DNA from: TMED27 sp964350695
GTDB taxonomy: Bacteria; Pseudomonadota; Alphaproteobacteria; Micavibrionales; Micavibrionaceae
Direction: 5' to 3'
NCBI GenBank assembly: GCA_964350695.1
Contig: CAYGKM010000002.1
Coordinates: 129,863-193,862, forward strand
DNA: 64,000 nucleotides
Of the stretch, positions 8,583-16,979 are shown piece by piece. Both the position numbers and the translations under genes were made by a program. Every line of letters begins with the position of its first letter. Position 1 is the first letter of the stretch. The notes under the pieces are model-generated. The model ran no database searches. It saw nothing but the letters and a program-made list of their open reading frames with translations, and had not been told where the DNA came from.

Positions 8583-9158
8583 ATGAATAAACCGTTACTC
8601 GGCGAAAAAATCGCTGTGCTTGTTTCCAATGGATTTTCTGAAAAGGATTTCACGCATATTCAAAAGACATTGATGTCTGCGGGTGCGGATATGCGGATTG
8701 TGAGCATGGATAACGGTCTTGTGAATAGTTGGAACGATGAGGGCTGGGGTTTGAATTTTGCGGCGGATACAGCGTTGAGCGCGGCGTTGGCGGCGGATTA
8801 TACGATGCTTCTTGTGCCCGGTGGGCAGCGCAGTATTGAAAAACTTAAGCTGACTGCGCATACGCGCCGTTTTGTGAACGGGTTTTTGAATGCGAAGAAG
8901 CCTGCGGTTTTGTTTGAAGACGCGGTTGATTTGTTGGTGTTTGCAGAGAAGGCCGGTGAGTATGATGTGGCTGGCCCTCAAAAGCTTAAAGAGAGCCTTG
9001 AGCAAGCGGGCGCAACATGGGTTGATTGCGTTTATGCGGTTGATGGCAGCCTTATGACAGGCAAGAGCGACGAAGACACGCGCGATGCATTTTGCGCGCA
9101 GGTTGCCGAGTTCCTGGTTCATGGCGGCGCGGGTCAAGACCAGCCTGTTGCGGCATAA
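8583..9158 (+). CDS. DJ-1/PfpI superfamily protein without the catalytic cysteine
   Basis: A 191-residue protein with the DJ-1/PfpI fold: KIAVLVSNGFSEKDF at the first strand with the acidic residue after it, LLVPGG at 77-81, and the later strand KPAVLFEDAV. In active members the last motif reads AxCHG, with a nucleophilic Cys and a His. Here residues 112-113 are Glu-Asp, so the usual glyoxalase, deglycase or peptidase chemistry should be absent. Codon use resembles its neighbours and there is no frameshift, so it looks like a maintained pseudo-enzyme rather than a decaying gene. It has its own promoter and ends 25 bp before prfB. The function is unknown. Confidence 0.78.
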   Translation: MNKPLLGEKIAVLVSNGFSEKDFTHIQKTLMSAGADMRIVSMDNGLVNSWNDEGWGLNFAADTALSAALAADYTMLLVPGGQRSIEKLKLTAHTRRFVNGFLNAKKPAVLFEDAVDLLVFAEKAGEYDVAGPQKLKESLEQAGATWVDCVYAVDGSLMTGKSDEDTRDAFCAQVAEFLVHGGAGQDQPVAA

Positions 9159-9183
9159 AACAAAACGCGATACATCTTTATAT

Positions 9184-10297
9184 ATGAACGCAGAAACCGA
9201 AAGCATCGTAAGCGATATTCAAAGCGCCTTGGCCTTGCTGAGGAGGCATCTTTGACTGGGACAGGGCGGTTCTTCGTTTAGAAGAGCTGAATGCGCTGAG
9301 TGAAGATCCCGATCTTTGGAATGATAGTGAAAAAGCCCAGAAGATCATGCGCGAGCGCACGCGCCTTGAGGGGCAAATCGGCAGCGTGCGATCCATCGAA
9401 CAAACTTTAAATGACAATATAGAGCTTATCGAACTCGGTGAAGAAGAGGGCGATGAGGCGATTATTGCTGAATCCATGGCGGTGCTTAAAAAGGTGCGGG
9501 TCGATGTCGAGAAGCGGCAGATCCAGAGTTTGCTGTCGGGGGAAGCCGACGGGATGGATGCATATTTGCAGGTAAATGCCGGAGCAGGGGGCACGGAGGC
9601 GCAGGACTGGGCGAATATGATCTTGCGCATGTATATGCGCTGGGCGGAGAGCCGCGGGTATAAGGTTTCCGTACTTGAAATGAGTGACGGAGAGGAGGCG
9701 GGTATAAAATCCGCTACGTTGCGTATTGATGGTGATCAGGCCTATGGCTGGGCGAAGACGGAGACAGGGGTGCATCGGCTTGTGCGGATATCGCCGTTTG
9801 ATTCCAATGCGAAACGGCATACGAGTTTTGCGTCTGTTTTGGTGTCGCCGGTGATTGATGATTCCATAGAGATAGAGCTGGAAGATAAGGATTTACGCAT
9901 CGACACGTATCGCGCGAGCGGTAAAGGCGGGCAGCATGTGAATACAACGGATTCGGCTGTGCGGATTACGCATATCCCGAGCGGCGTTGCCGCAGCGGTG
10001 CAGAGCGAGCGGTCACAGCATCAGAACAAAGCCAATGCGCTGCTGCTTTTGAAAGCGAAACTCTACGAAGCGGAATTGCGAAAACGCGAGGAACAGGCCG
10101 CCGCCGATCATGGGGAGAAAACAGATATCGGATGGGGGCACCAGATTCGCTCTTATGTGCTGCATCCGTATCAAATGATTAAGGATTTGCGTACGAGCGT
10201 TGAGACTTCGAATACATCGGCGGTCTTGGACGGGGATATAGATATGTTCATTGAGGCGGCTTTGGCGCATAAACTGGTCAAGGATGAAGAAAGCTAG
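9184..10297 (+). CDS. prfB: peptide chain release factor 2, with programmed +1 frameshift
   Basis: RF2 ends translation at UGA and UAA. The first 23 codons run from ATG 9184 to CTT, then an in-frame TGA at 9253-9255. An internal Shine-Dalgarno AGGAGG (9241-9246) stands 3 nt before CTT-TGA-C, the classical RF2 slippage site, and a +1 shift continues as Asp-Trp-Asp to 10297. The resulting protein is about 370 residues, the usual RF2 size. Visible motifs are SPF (stop-codon recognition, in ISPFDSNAKRH) and GGQ (peptidyl release, in GKGGQHVNTTDSAV). The family autoregulates through this shift: low RF2 favours frameshifting. I see no good ribosome site before the first ATG. Confidence 0.96.
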
Positions 10298-10374
10298 GGA
10301 TGGCTTAAATGATAGGCTTGCGCTGGAGCGATTGGCGCGTTATTTTCACGTATTCATCAAGGAATTGAAAGCTT

Positions 10375-11484
10375 ATGCGCATTTTTAAACCGTCTTTGAA
10401 AACCTCGCTTTTAACCAGTTTGGCCGTTATCGGCCTTGTTGGCGCAGCGCACGCAGAGCTTAGCATTAATCCTTTCCCCGTTGATAAGCCTGTCCCGCTG
10501 CCGCCGGAAACGGTTGTGCAATCCGTTCCTGAATATAAAGCGCCGCCTTTGCAGGAGCCGATAGATTTAACGCTTCCGCCGCCCATGGTGGTTGAGGAAG
10601 CGCCCGCGCCGATACAAAACCGTAAGATTATATCAAATGCACCTGAGTTAATGGGCGAAGCGCCGGAAGCGCTTGATGTTTCCGAGGCTCTTATGCCTGA
10701 AGCTGAACCGACATTGGAGACTCTTTCTGAATTTGACAATATTGATGATGCGCCTGAAGTCCCGGTGCCGACATCCCGTGAAAAGGCGTTGTTGCAGAGT
10801 TTGAATGTGCCGCAGCCGGGCAGCGCATATTTCAGTGATGAACCTTATGTGAGTGAAGAGGACTCAGCTATGGCGATGAGTTCTTCTGACATGTCTATGG
10901 CGAAAGGGCGCATTGATAATGTTGGTGATGCCAAACCCGTGATCCAAGATGATGCGTTTTTGCCGGATAGTTTAAGCGAGGATTATTATGATGACCTTGC
11001 GCCGCTTTCTGCATCAAGCGAAGATTATGAGCCGGAAGTGCCGGTTCAAGATGCGCCTGTATTGCAAACGCAGCGCCCTGCGCCGCCGATGCGTCATGAC
11101 CCGTCGAAATTGGTGCGTTTGGATTTAGAAAATAAAACGATTAGCGCGCTGGATGAGCCCGTGGTTGCGTCAGTTGAACCTGCGGCCACTTCTGATGAGA
11201 TGGTTCAGGCGTCTGCGTCTTCTTCGACGTGGAGCGCGGCGCAGGGGCAAAGTATTCGCCTGATTTTGCAAGAGTGGTCGGAGCTGGAAAATGTTGAACT
11301 GATTTGGAATAATCGCAATGAATTCAGCGTTCTGGATAGTGTGGAGCTTGAGGCCGGTTATGCAGAGGCTGTGAGCGCACTGCTCGATCAGTATCAAAAC
11401 GATCAGGTTCGTCCTGTTGCGCGGCTGCATCTTGATAACGAGACCGGAAAGCGCACGCTTTTGGTTGAGGTTGAAGGTCTTTAG
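10375..11484 (+). CDS. exported TcpQ-domain protein
   Basis: A 369-residue protein with a Sec signal peptide (cleavage near AHA-E, residue 25). A long acidic, Pro-rich, probably unstructured region follows (about 30-275). The C-terminal 85 residues resemble the TcpQ domain (WSAAQGQSIRLILQEWSE, then LIWNNRNEFSVLDSVELEAG), found in secretin-associated proteins of type IVb pili and conjugation systems. No other pilus or secretion gene lies nearby. A 134-bp spacer separates it from the large coiled-coil protein gene in the same direction, and the two may form a functional pair. The domain call is by eye; the role is unknown. Confidence 0.6.
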   Translation: MRIFKPSLKTSLLTSLAVIGLVGAAHAELSINPFPVDKPVPLPPETVVQSVPEYKAPPLQEPIDLTLPPPMVVEEAPAPIQNRKIISNAPELMGEAPEALDVSEALMPEAEPTLETLSEFDNIDDAPEVPVPTSREKALLQSLNVPQPGSAYFSDEPYVSEEDSAMAMSSSDMSMAKGRIDNVGDAKPVIQDDAFLPDSLSEDYYDDLAPLSASSEDYEPEVPVQDAPVLQTQRPAPPMRHDPSKLVRLDLENKTISALDEPVVASVEPAATSDEMVQASASSSTWSAAQGQSIRLILQEWSELENVELIWNNRNEFSVLDSVELEAGYAEAVSALLDQYQNDQVRPVARLHLDNETGKRTLLVEVEGL

Positions 11485-11488
11485 CCGA

Positions 11489-11509
11489 ATATTCACAGTG
11501 TTATCCACA
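11489..11509. promoter_or_regulatory. two close DnaA-box-like sequences
   Basis: TTATCCACA at 11501-11509 is a perfect consensus DnaA box. ATATTCACA at 11489-11497 matches TTATNCACA at 8 of 9 positions in the same direction, 12 bp upstream. They lie just after the TcpQ gene stop. No AT-rich unwinding region or further boxes adjoin, so this is not an origin. Confidence 0.4.
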
Positions 11510-11618
11510 GCCTGAACTTCCCATATCCCCTTAAACTTTGACTCACGGCGCGGTGGCTGTAATGCTATGCTTACGTGGCACGATTCTTCCGCGTGCCTCA
11601 TTATGATTGGAGATTTAA

Positions 11619-14600
11619 ATGCGTATACGCAAGATTTTACCGACCACGGCCCTTGTGGCGGCTTTGGTAACATCAACAACGCTTGTAAGTTTGCCGAGTA
11701 GAGCGCAGATGGCCACATTCCTGCAGCCTGACGCGGCAGGATGGGCCGTTTCGAAGATGGGCGCGGGCGAAAATGCATATTGTGCATTGGCGCGTCGTTT
11801 CGAGCAAAACACGGTGATGACATTTGCGCGGAATGCGAATGACGAGGGGTCTTTCGCGATTGATTTTCAAAAGCCAGTTTTCCAGACAGGACAAACGGTA
11901 GAGCTTGTGCTTGATCCGGGCGCGGGTCAGCAGCGTGCCTATACCGTGAAGCCGGTTTCCGCGCAGGCTTTTGTCGCGCGCATGGGGCGCGATGCGTCAT
12001 TTTTCAGCTCTTTAGAGAAAACGGGTGTTTTGCGCGTTGAGATGAATGGTAAATCCTATCATTTCAATGTTTCCGATGTTCAGGCCGGGCAAACAAAGCT
12101 GGATAGCTGCGTTGTGTCTATGGTTATGCCGGCGGCAGGTGACGAGATGGGCGGCGGAATGGATATGGCTGAAGGCGCGCTTACGCCAGCACCAAGCCCC
12201 GCGGCGCCGAGCGGAGATGTTTCGGGATATAAGGCAGAGATCAATTCTCTTCGCCGCGAGGTTAAAGCCTTAAAGGCGAAAAACGAATCCATGACAACAC
12301 CTGATATTGGCGGCAATGCGGAGGCGCAGATGCTTTCAAAGCGGATTGAGAGTTTGGCGACTGAAAACCAGGCGCTGCAGAAGAAGCTTGATATCGCGTT
12401 GGAGCCAAGGGTTGAGACGGTTTTACCGGAAGGGGCGAGCCCTGAATTGACGGAGCTGCGTCAGGAAAATTTACGTTTGAAGGCGGAGTTGCAGACAGCA
12501 AACCCCGAAGCGTCGAATGTCGCGGAATATAAAGCGCAGCTTGAAACTTTAAAATCCGAGAATAGGCGCTTGCAAACGGCGCTGAGCCAAGTGCCGGAGG
12601 GCAATACGCAAGATTCATCACAGTTGAATGCGCGGCTGAGCGAATTAGAGACACAAAATGCGGAATTGAGCCAGAAACTGGCGGAAGCGAGCGAAAAAGC
12701 ATCGCAAGTGACCAGTTCTTCGCCTGAAGAGGGGCTTATTGCCCGTTTGCAGTCCGAAAATGCGGATTTGAAGGCGAATTTGGCGAAAAAAGGCGTTGAT
12801 GCGGATTTATTGGCACAGTTGCGGCAGCAAATTGGTCAGGTTGAGAATGAAAACAGGCTTTTGGAGCAAACGGCGGCGCAGATCAAAACAGATTTGAGCC
12901 AAGAGCATTTGAGCGAGATTGCCGAGCTTAAGGCGCAGCATGGGCTTTCGCTTGCGCAGTTACGCGACGAGACTTCTGTGAGTGCGCAAACGGCCTCTGC
13001 CGATGTGGCGGAGCTGAGCGCGCTCCAAGATGAGGTGGAGAGTCTAAAAGACCTAAATCTGGCGTTACAAAAGCAGGTCAGTGAAGGAGGGCAGGCGGAT
13101 ACACAGCTTGCCAGCTTGAAATCCGAAATGGAGCAGCTTGAGCTTAAGAACATAGACCTTACGAAGCGCGTGGCGTCGTTTGAGGCGGCGAAAACCGAAG
13201 TCAGCACGGAAAGTGCCGCGCAGATTGCGCTTTTGACCACGCAGAATGCCGAGCTTGAAAAGCGTTTGGAAGAGCTTGCCAATAATGACGGCGTGGAATT
13301 GGCTGCATTAAAGAACGAAAATGAAAAGCTTCAAGCGGATTTGATCGCGAAAGCGGAAATTCAAAGCAAATATGATGCGCTTCTTGCGGAAAACGAGAGT
13401 TTAAACGGCAAGCTGGGACAGCTTGCGGAGCTTGAAGGGGCGAATACGGCGCTGGCCGAGGCGCTTGAAAAGAATAAAAAGCTTCAGAGTTCTTTGAAAG
13501 ACGTGATTACACTGGCAGAGACATATAAAGCCGATGCGGAAGCCGCACAAAGTCTGGCGGTGTCGCAAGGCGAAGCGGATGCGGAAGCCGAGGCCGAGGC
13601 TGCGCAATCTAAAGTGGCGTCTTTAAGTGAAGAGGTTAAAAGCCTGAAGGTCGAGAATTCGGAATTGAAGTCACAGATTGCCGGTGCATCGCAGATTTCA
13701 ACATCAAGCGAGGATGTTGCGTTAGGAGCGGAAGAAAAAACGGCGCTTGAGCGTAAGATTGCCTCGCTTCAAAGCGAGATCAAGACGATTACCGCGCAAA
13801 GAGAAAAAGAATCGGCGCAAGCGCAAAGACGCTACGCAGAGCTTGAGGAAAAGCTTTATGAAGCGGGTCGTGATGCGGAGCCTGTGACGGTTGCGGCAGC
13901 GCCAATGCCTCAACCAACGCCCGCGCCGATTGCTATGGCGGAAGCCCCGCCTGCGCGTGTTTCTGCGCCGCAAGAACGCGTTGAAGCAGAACCTGTTGCG
14001 CCTGAAGTGATTGCAGAGCCAGAAGATGCAGTGGAGATTGCGAGTGCAGAGACGCCAGTGGCGGATGCGCCCCCGGTGCCGCGCGCTGCGCCTAAGGTGA
14101 ATGCGCGCCGCGATTATCGTGATGGTTTGAACCCTGAGGATATTGAAGGGCTGACACAGGCGCAAATTCAAGAATTGCAGCTTAAGAGACGGGGCTTACA
14201 GCCAGAAGAGCCTGCGGTTGTTGCGGAGGCGCCGCAAGCGCCCATAGCGCCGTTGCAAGAGGCGGCCCCTGCACCCGCACCTGTTCAGGCGAGCATGGCG
14301 CAAGACCCGTTTGAGGATTTGAGCGTGAGCGCGGATGAAGCCTATGCGGATATTGTTGCGCAAGACCGCCGTGCAGACGCGCAGCAGCAAGCACAAGAGA
14401 CTGTGGCGGAGATTCAGCAACAAGAGCAAGCTTTGCAGCCTGCGGATATGGCTCTGCCGGAAGCACCTGTAGAGCAGGCTGAAGCACCGTATACGCCGCC
14501 TTCTGCTCCTGCTGCGGACGTATATCAGCCGACATTCAGCGTCGCGGATGTTTTGCAAGGCGCGAACGCCGTTGTGCCGGGGAGTTTTGAGATGATTTCC

Positions 14601-14996
14601 GAAGCGTCGAATGCGCAGCGCGTGGCCTATCAATGGGTGACACCGACGAGGGTTTTTGCTTCCGCAGAGCAGCGGGGAATTTCTTCGCCGTCGCAATTTG
14701 ACGATCTTGTGCAGGAATATTTAGAGCGCACACAAAGCCGATGCCCGGGTGAGTATGCGATTGTTCCTGATAGCTCGACCGGTGACGGGGACGCGCGCGT
14801 AGACAGCTATGAGGTGGCGTGCGTTGCGGGCGCGGTGAATTCTTCCGCATCCTTGTTGTTCTTTGCCAAGGGCGGCACGTTTACGGCGATGGCATATGAA
14901 GCACCGACATCCGAGATGGATAATGCGATTGATAATCGTAATAAGATATTGCAGATTGTTAAAGGGCCTGAAAGCTGGAACGTTGCATCGAGATAA
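11619..14996 (+). CDS. large exported coiled-coil protein, function unknown
   Basis: 1125 residues. A signal peptide ends near residue 29 (SRAQ). An N-terminal globular domain (about 35-170) has two cysteines, Cys55 and Cys164, that could form a disulfide. Residues about 205-760 are a very long coiled coil with repeated ENxxL and LKxEN heptads. A Pro/Ala/Glu-rich stretch (about 765-990) follows, and a C-terminal globular domain (about 1000-1125) carries Cys1042 and Cys1068. This is an extended periplasmic or surface rod with folded ends. It does not read as tropomyosin-like contamination or a repeat artefact, because the heptads vary. It lies downstream of the TcpQ-domain gene in the same direction, and a terminator follows. 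I do not recognise the family. Confidence 0.8.
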   Translation: MRIRKILPTTALVAALVTSTTLVSLPSRAQMATFLQPDAAGWAVSKMGAGENAYCALARRFEQNTVMTFARNANDEGSFAIDFQKPVFQTGQTVELVLDPGAGQQRAYTVKPVSAQAFVARMGRDASFFSSLEKTGVLRVEMNGKSYHFNVSDVQAGQTKLDSCVVSMVMPAAGDEMGGGMDMAEGALTPAPSPAAPSGDVSGYKAEINSLRREVKALKAKNESMTTPDIGGNAEAQMLSKRIESLATENQALQKKLDIALEPRVETVLPEGASPELTELRQENLRLKAELQTANPEASNVAEYKAQLETLKSENRRLQTALSQVPEGNTQDSSQLNARLSELETQNAELSQKLAEASEKASQVTSSSPEEGLIARLQSENADLKANLAKKGVDADLLAQLRQQIGQVENENRLLEQTAAQIKTDLSQEHLSEIAELKAQHGLSLAQLRDETSVSAQTASADVAELSALQDEVESLKDLNLALQKQVSEGGQADTQLASLKSEMEQLELKNIDLTKRVASFEAAKTEVSTESAAQIALLTTQNAELEKRLEELANNDGVELAALKNENEKLQADLIAKAEIQSKYDALLAENESLNGKLGQLAELEGANTALAEALEKNKKLQSSLKDVITLAETYKADAEAAQSLAVSQGEADAEAEAEAAQSKVASLSEEVKSLKVENSELKSQIAGASQISTSSEDVALGAEEKTALERKIASLQSEIKTITAQREKESAQAQRRYAELEEKLYEAGRDAEPVTVAAAPMPQPTPAPIAMAEAPPARVSAPQERVEAEPVAPEVIAEPEDAVEIASAETPVADAPPVPRAAPKVNARRDYRDGLNPEDIEGLTQAQIQELQLKRRGLQPEEPAVVAEAPQAPIAPLQEAAPAPAPVQASMAQDPFEDLSVSADEAYADIVAQDRRADAQQQAQETVAEIQQQEQALQPADMALPEAPVEQAEAPYTPPSAPAADVYQPTFSVADVLQGANAVVPGSFEMISEASNAQRVAYQWVTPTRVFASAEQRGISSPSQFDDLVQEYLERTQSRCPGEYAIVPDSSTGDGDARVDSYEVACVAGAVNSSASLLFFAKGGTFTAMAYEAPTSEMDNAIDNRNKILQIVKGPESWNVASR

Positions 14997-15031
14997 TTTT
15001 ATCTGCAACATGAAAAGCATAACGCATTAAA

Positions 15032-15060
15032 AAGGGGCCCCTAGAGGCCCCTTAATTTTT
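15032..15060. terminator. GC-rich hairpin terminator, probably bidirectional
   Basis: Stem AAGGGGCC (15032-15039) with GGCCCCTT (15046-15053), 6-nt loop, A run on the left and TTAATTTTT on the right. It separates the convergent coiled-coil and phaR genes. Confidence 0.85.
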
Positions 15061-15075
15061 GACCCTAAGAAGGGT

Positions 15076-15612
15076 TTAATCTTTATCTTTTTGCCCTGCG
15101 GCGTAGTTCATGTTGAAGGGCGCAAACATCTTCATGGCGTTTTCAAACATTTCCATGTTCTTGCGGCTGATTTCTTCGAAGTCCATAACGTCAGGGACGC
15201 CGGGAACTTGAGGGAACATGCCTTTCATGTTGTTCATGCCTTCAAATGATTTGTTTACTTGCTCGCGGATTTGTTCCTGATTGCCGACGAAGGCTTCCAA
15301 GGTTTGCTCCAGATAATTCGGGACAATGCTTTGGATGTTATCGCCGTAGAAACCGATGAGGTTTTTCAGGAAACCAACAGGCAACATATTCGCGCCTTTG
15401 GATTCTTGATCCACGATAATTTGCGTGAGAACAGAGCGCGTAATATCATCACCGCTTTTTGCATCATAGACGATAAAGTCATATCCGTCTTTGACCATTT
15501 CGCACAAATCATCAAGAGTTACGTAGCTACTCCGACCCGTGTCATAGAGACGACGGTTCGCATATTTTTTGATTACTGTGGGTTCGTCTTGCCCGCGTTT
15601 CGCTTTGGCCAT
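15076..15612 (-). CDS. phaR: polyhydroxyalkanoate synthesis repressor PhaR
   Basis: A 178-residue protein with the N-terminal PHB/PHA accumulation regulator DNA-binding domain (IKKYANRRLYDTGRSSYVTL, then ITRSVLTQIIVDQESKG) and one PHB-binding domain (LPVGFLKNLIGFYGDNIQSI). PhaR represses phasin and its own gene and is released by nascent PHB. The C-terminus is short and has MNYAAGQKDKD. The start is the ATG at 15612, which has AGGTG 6 nt upstream; an ATG five codons earlier lacks a site. It is divergent from phaA, sharing a 161-bp promoter region with TGCA-type elements. Confidence 0.93.
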   Translation of the reverse strand: MAKAKRGQDEPTVIKKYANRRLYDTGRSSYVTLDDLCEMVKDGYDFIVYDAKSGDDITRSVLTQIIVDQESKGANMLPVGFLKNLIGFYGDNIQSIVPNYLEQTLEAFVGNQEQIREQVNKSFEGMNNMKGMFPQVPGVPDVMDFEEISRKNMEMFENAMKMFAPFNMNYAAGQKDKD

Positions 15613-15634
15613 GTTGCACCTATTCATAGTTTTT

Positions 15635-15699
15635 GTTGCAGTGGAATAAGTCTATTATGCATCATTGCTGCAGTTTTGAAAAGCGTTTTTTGCACTGCA
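15635..15699. promoter_or_regulatory. putative PhaR operators between phaR and phaA
   Basis: Three TGCA-core elements: GTTGCAGTG (15635-15643), CTGCAG (15668-15673) and TGCACTGCA (15691-15699, TGC-N3-GCA). They sit in the divergent phaR/phaA promoter region, where autoregulation by PhaR is expected from the family. Confidence 0.4.
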
Positions 15700-15773
15700 C
15701 CCAAAATAGGCGTTTACACCGGGCGCGTAGAGCCATATTGTGCGGGGAGTGTATTATAGTGAATGAGGTTGTT

Positions 15774-16955
15774 ATGAGTGCTGCGAAATCTGTTGTTATT
15801 GTCGATGCGAAACGGTCTGCGATTGGTGCGTTTGGAGGGATGCTTTCCGGCATGCCTGCGTATGAAATCGGGTCGAAAATTATTGCGCAAATTTTATCCG
15901 ATAACGGGGTCAAAGCCGAAGAGGTTGATGATGTTTTATTGGGGCAAGTTTTGACGGCTACTGCCGGGCAAAACCCTGCGCGGCAAGCGGCGATTGCGGC
16001 GGGCATTCCGAAAGAAAAAACGGCGATGACGATTAACCAGGTCTGCGGGTCAGGGCTTCGCGCTGTTGCGCTTGGGATGCAATCTATTTTATGCGGCGAT
16101 GCGGATATTGTTATTGCGGGCGGGCAGGAAAATATGAGCCTTTCACCGCACGCCGTGCACATGCGTGAGGGAACGAAATTCGGTGATGCCACGATGAAGG
16201 ACACGATGATTAATGACGGGCTATGGGATAGCTTTAATGATTATCACATGGGTATGACGGCGGAGAATATTGCGGAGGAGTATAAGCTTTCTCGCGAGGC
16301 GCAAGATGAATATGCGGCGATGTCCCAGAACCGTACAGAAGCAGCGATGAAGAGTGGGCGCTTTAAGGACGAGATTGTGCCGATTACTATTAAGACGCGC
16401 AAAGACGAGATTGTTTTTGATACCGATGAGTTTCCGCGTGCGGGTGTGACCGCCGAGAGTTTGGCGAAGTTGCGCCCTGCGTTCAAGAAAGACGGCAGCG
16501 TCACGGCGGCGAATGCATCGGGTTTGAATGATGGCGCGGCTGTTGTGCTTTTGATGAGCGCTGAGGAAGCGAAGAAGCGCGGGCTTACACCTTTGGCGAC
16601 AATTAAATCATGGGCGACGGCGGGTGTTGATCCGGCGGTGATGGGCACGGGACCGATCCCTGCAAGTGCGAAGGCTTTGAAAAAGGCAGGATGGTCTGTT
16701 GGTGATCTGGATTTGATTGAAGCGAATGAGGCATTTGCTGCGCAAGCTTTGTGCGTTATGAAAGGCGCGAGTTTTGATCCTGAAAAAACAAATGTGAATG
16801 GCGGGGCGATTGCGCTTGGGCATCCGATTGGTGCGTCCGGCGCGCGTGTTTTGACAACTTTGTTGCACGAGATGAAACGCCGCGATGTGAAAAAAGGTTT
16901 GGCGACGCTGTGTATCGGCGGCGGCATGGGAATTGCATTATGTGTCGAACGCTAA
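15774..16955 (+). CDS. phaA: acetyl-CoA C-acetyltransferase (beta-ketothiolase) PhaA
   Basis: Condenses two acetyl-CoA to acetoacetyl-CoA, the first step of PHB synthesis. The 393-residue protein has nucleophile Cys91 (NQVCGSGLRA), GGQENMS, the base motif NGGAIALGHPIGASG (His350) and Cys380 (CIGGGMG), all as in family thiolases. I start at ATG 15774 (MSAAKSVVIVDAKR), which has AGG 6 nt upstream; the longer open frame to 15633 crosses the promoter region and encodes no family sequence. phaB follows 24 bp later. Confidence 0.95.
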   Translation: MSAAKSVVIVDAKRSAIGAFGGMLSGMPAYEIGSKIIAQILSDNGVKAEEVDDVLLGQVLTATAGQNPARQAAIAAGIPKEKTAMTINQVCGSGLRAVALGMQSILCGDADIVIAGGQENMSLSPHAVHMREGTKFGDATMKDTMINDGLWDSFNDYHMGMTAENIAEEYKLSREAQDEYAAMSQNRTEAAMKSGRFKDEIVPITIKTRKDEIVFDTDEFPRAGVTAESLAKLRPAFKKDGSVTAANASGLNDGAAVVLLMSAEEAKKRGLTPLATIKSWATAGVDPAVMGTGPIPASAKALKKAGWSVGDLDLIEANEAFAAQALCVMKGASFDPEKTNVNGGAIALGHPIGASGARVLTTLLHEMKRRDVKKGLATLCIGGGMGIALCVER

Positions 16956-16979
16956 TTTTAAATCAGGAGAAAAAATTTA

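Noticed and set aside
11170..12000. 276-codon minus-strand frame across the TcpQ and coiled-coil genes
   Set aside because: Repetitive Pro/Arg composition mirrors the Ala/Pro-rich sense genes; it lacks a start site and crosses the intergenic region.
15633..15773. Extension of the phaA frame upstream of its ATG
   Set aside because: It lies in the phaR/phaA promoter region, has no conserved residues, and a good ribosome site precedes the ATG at 15774.
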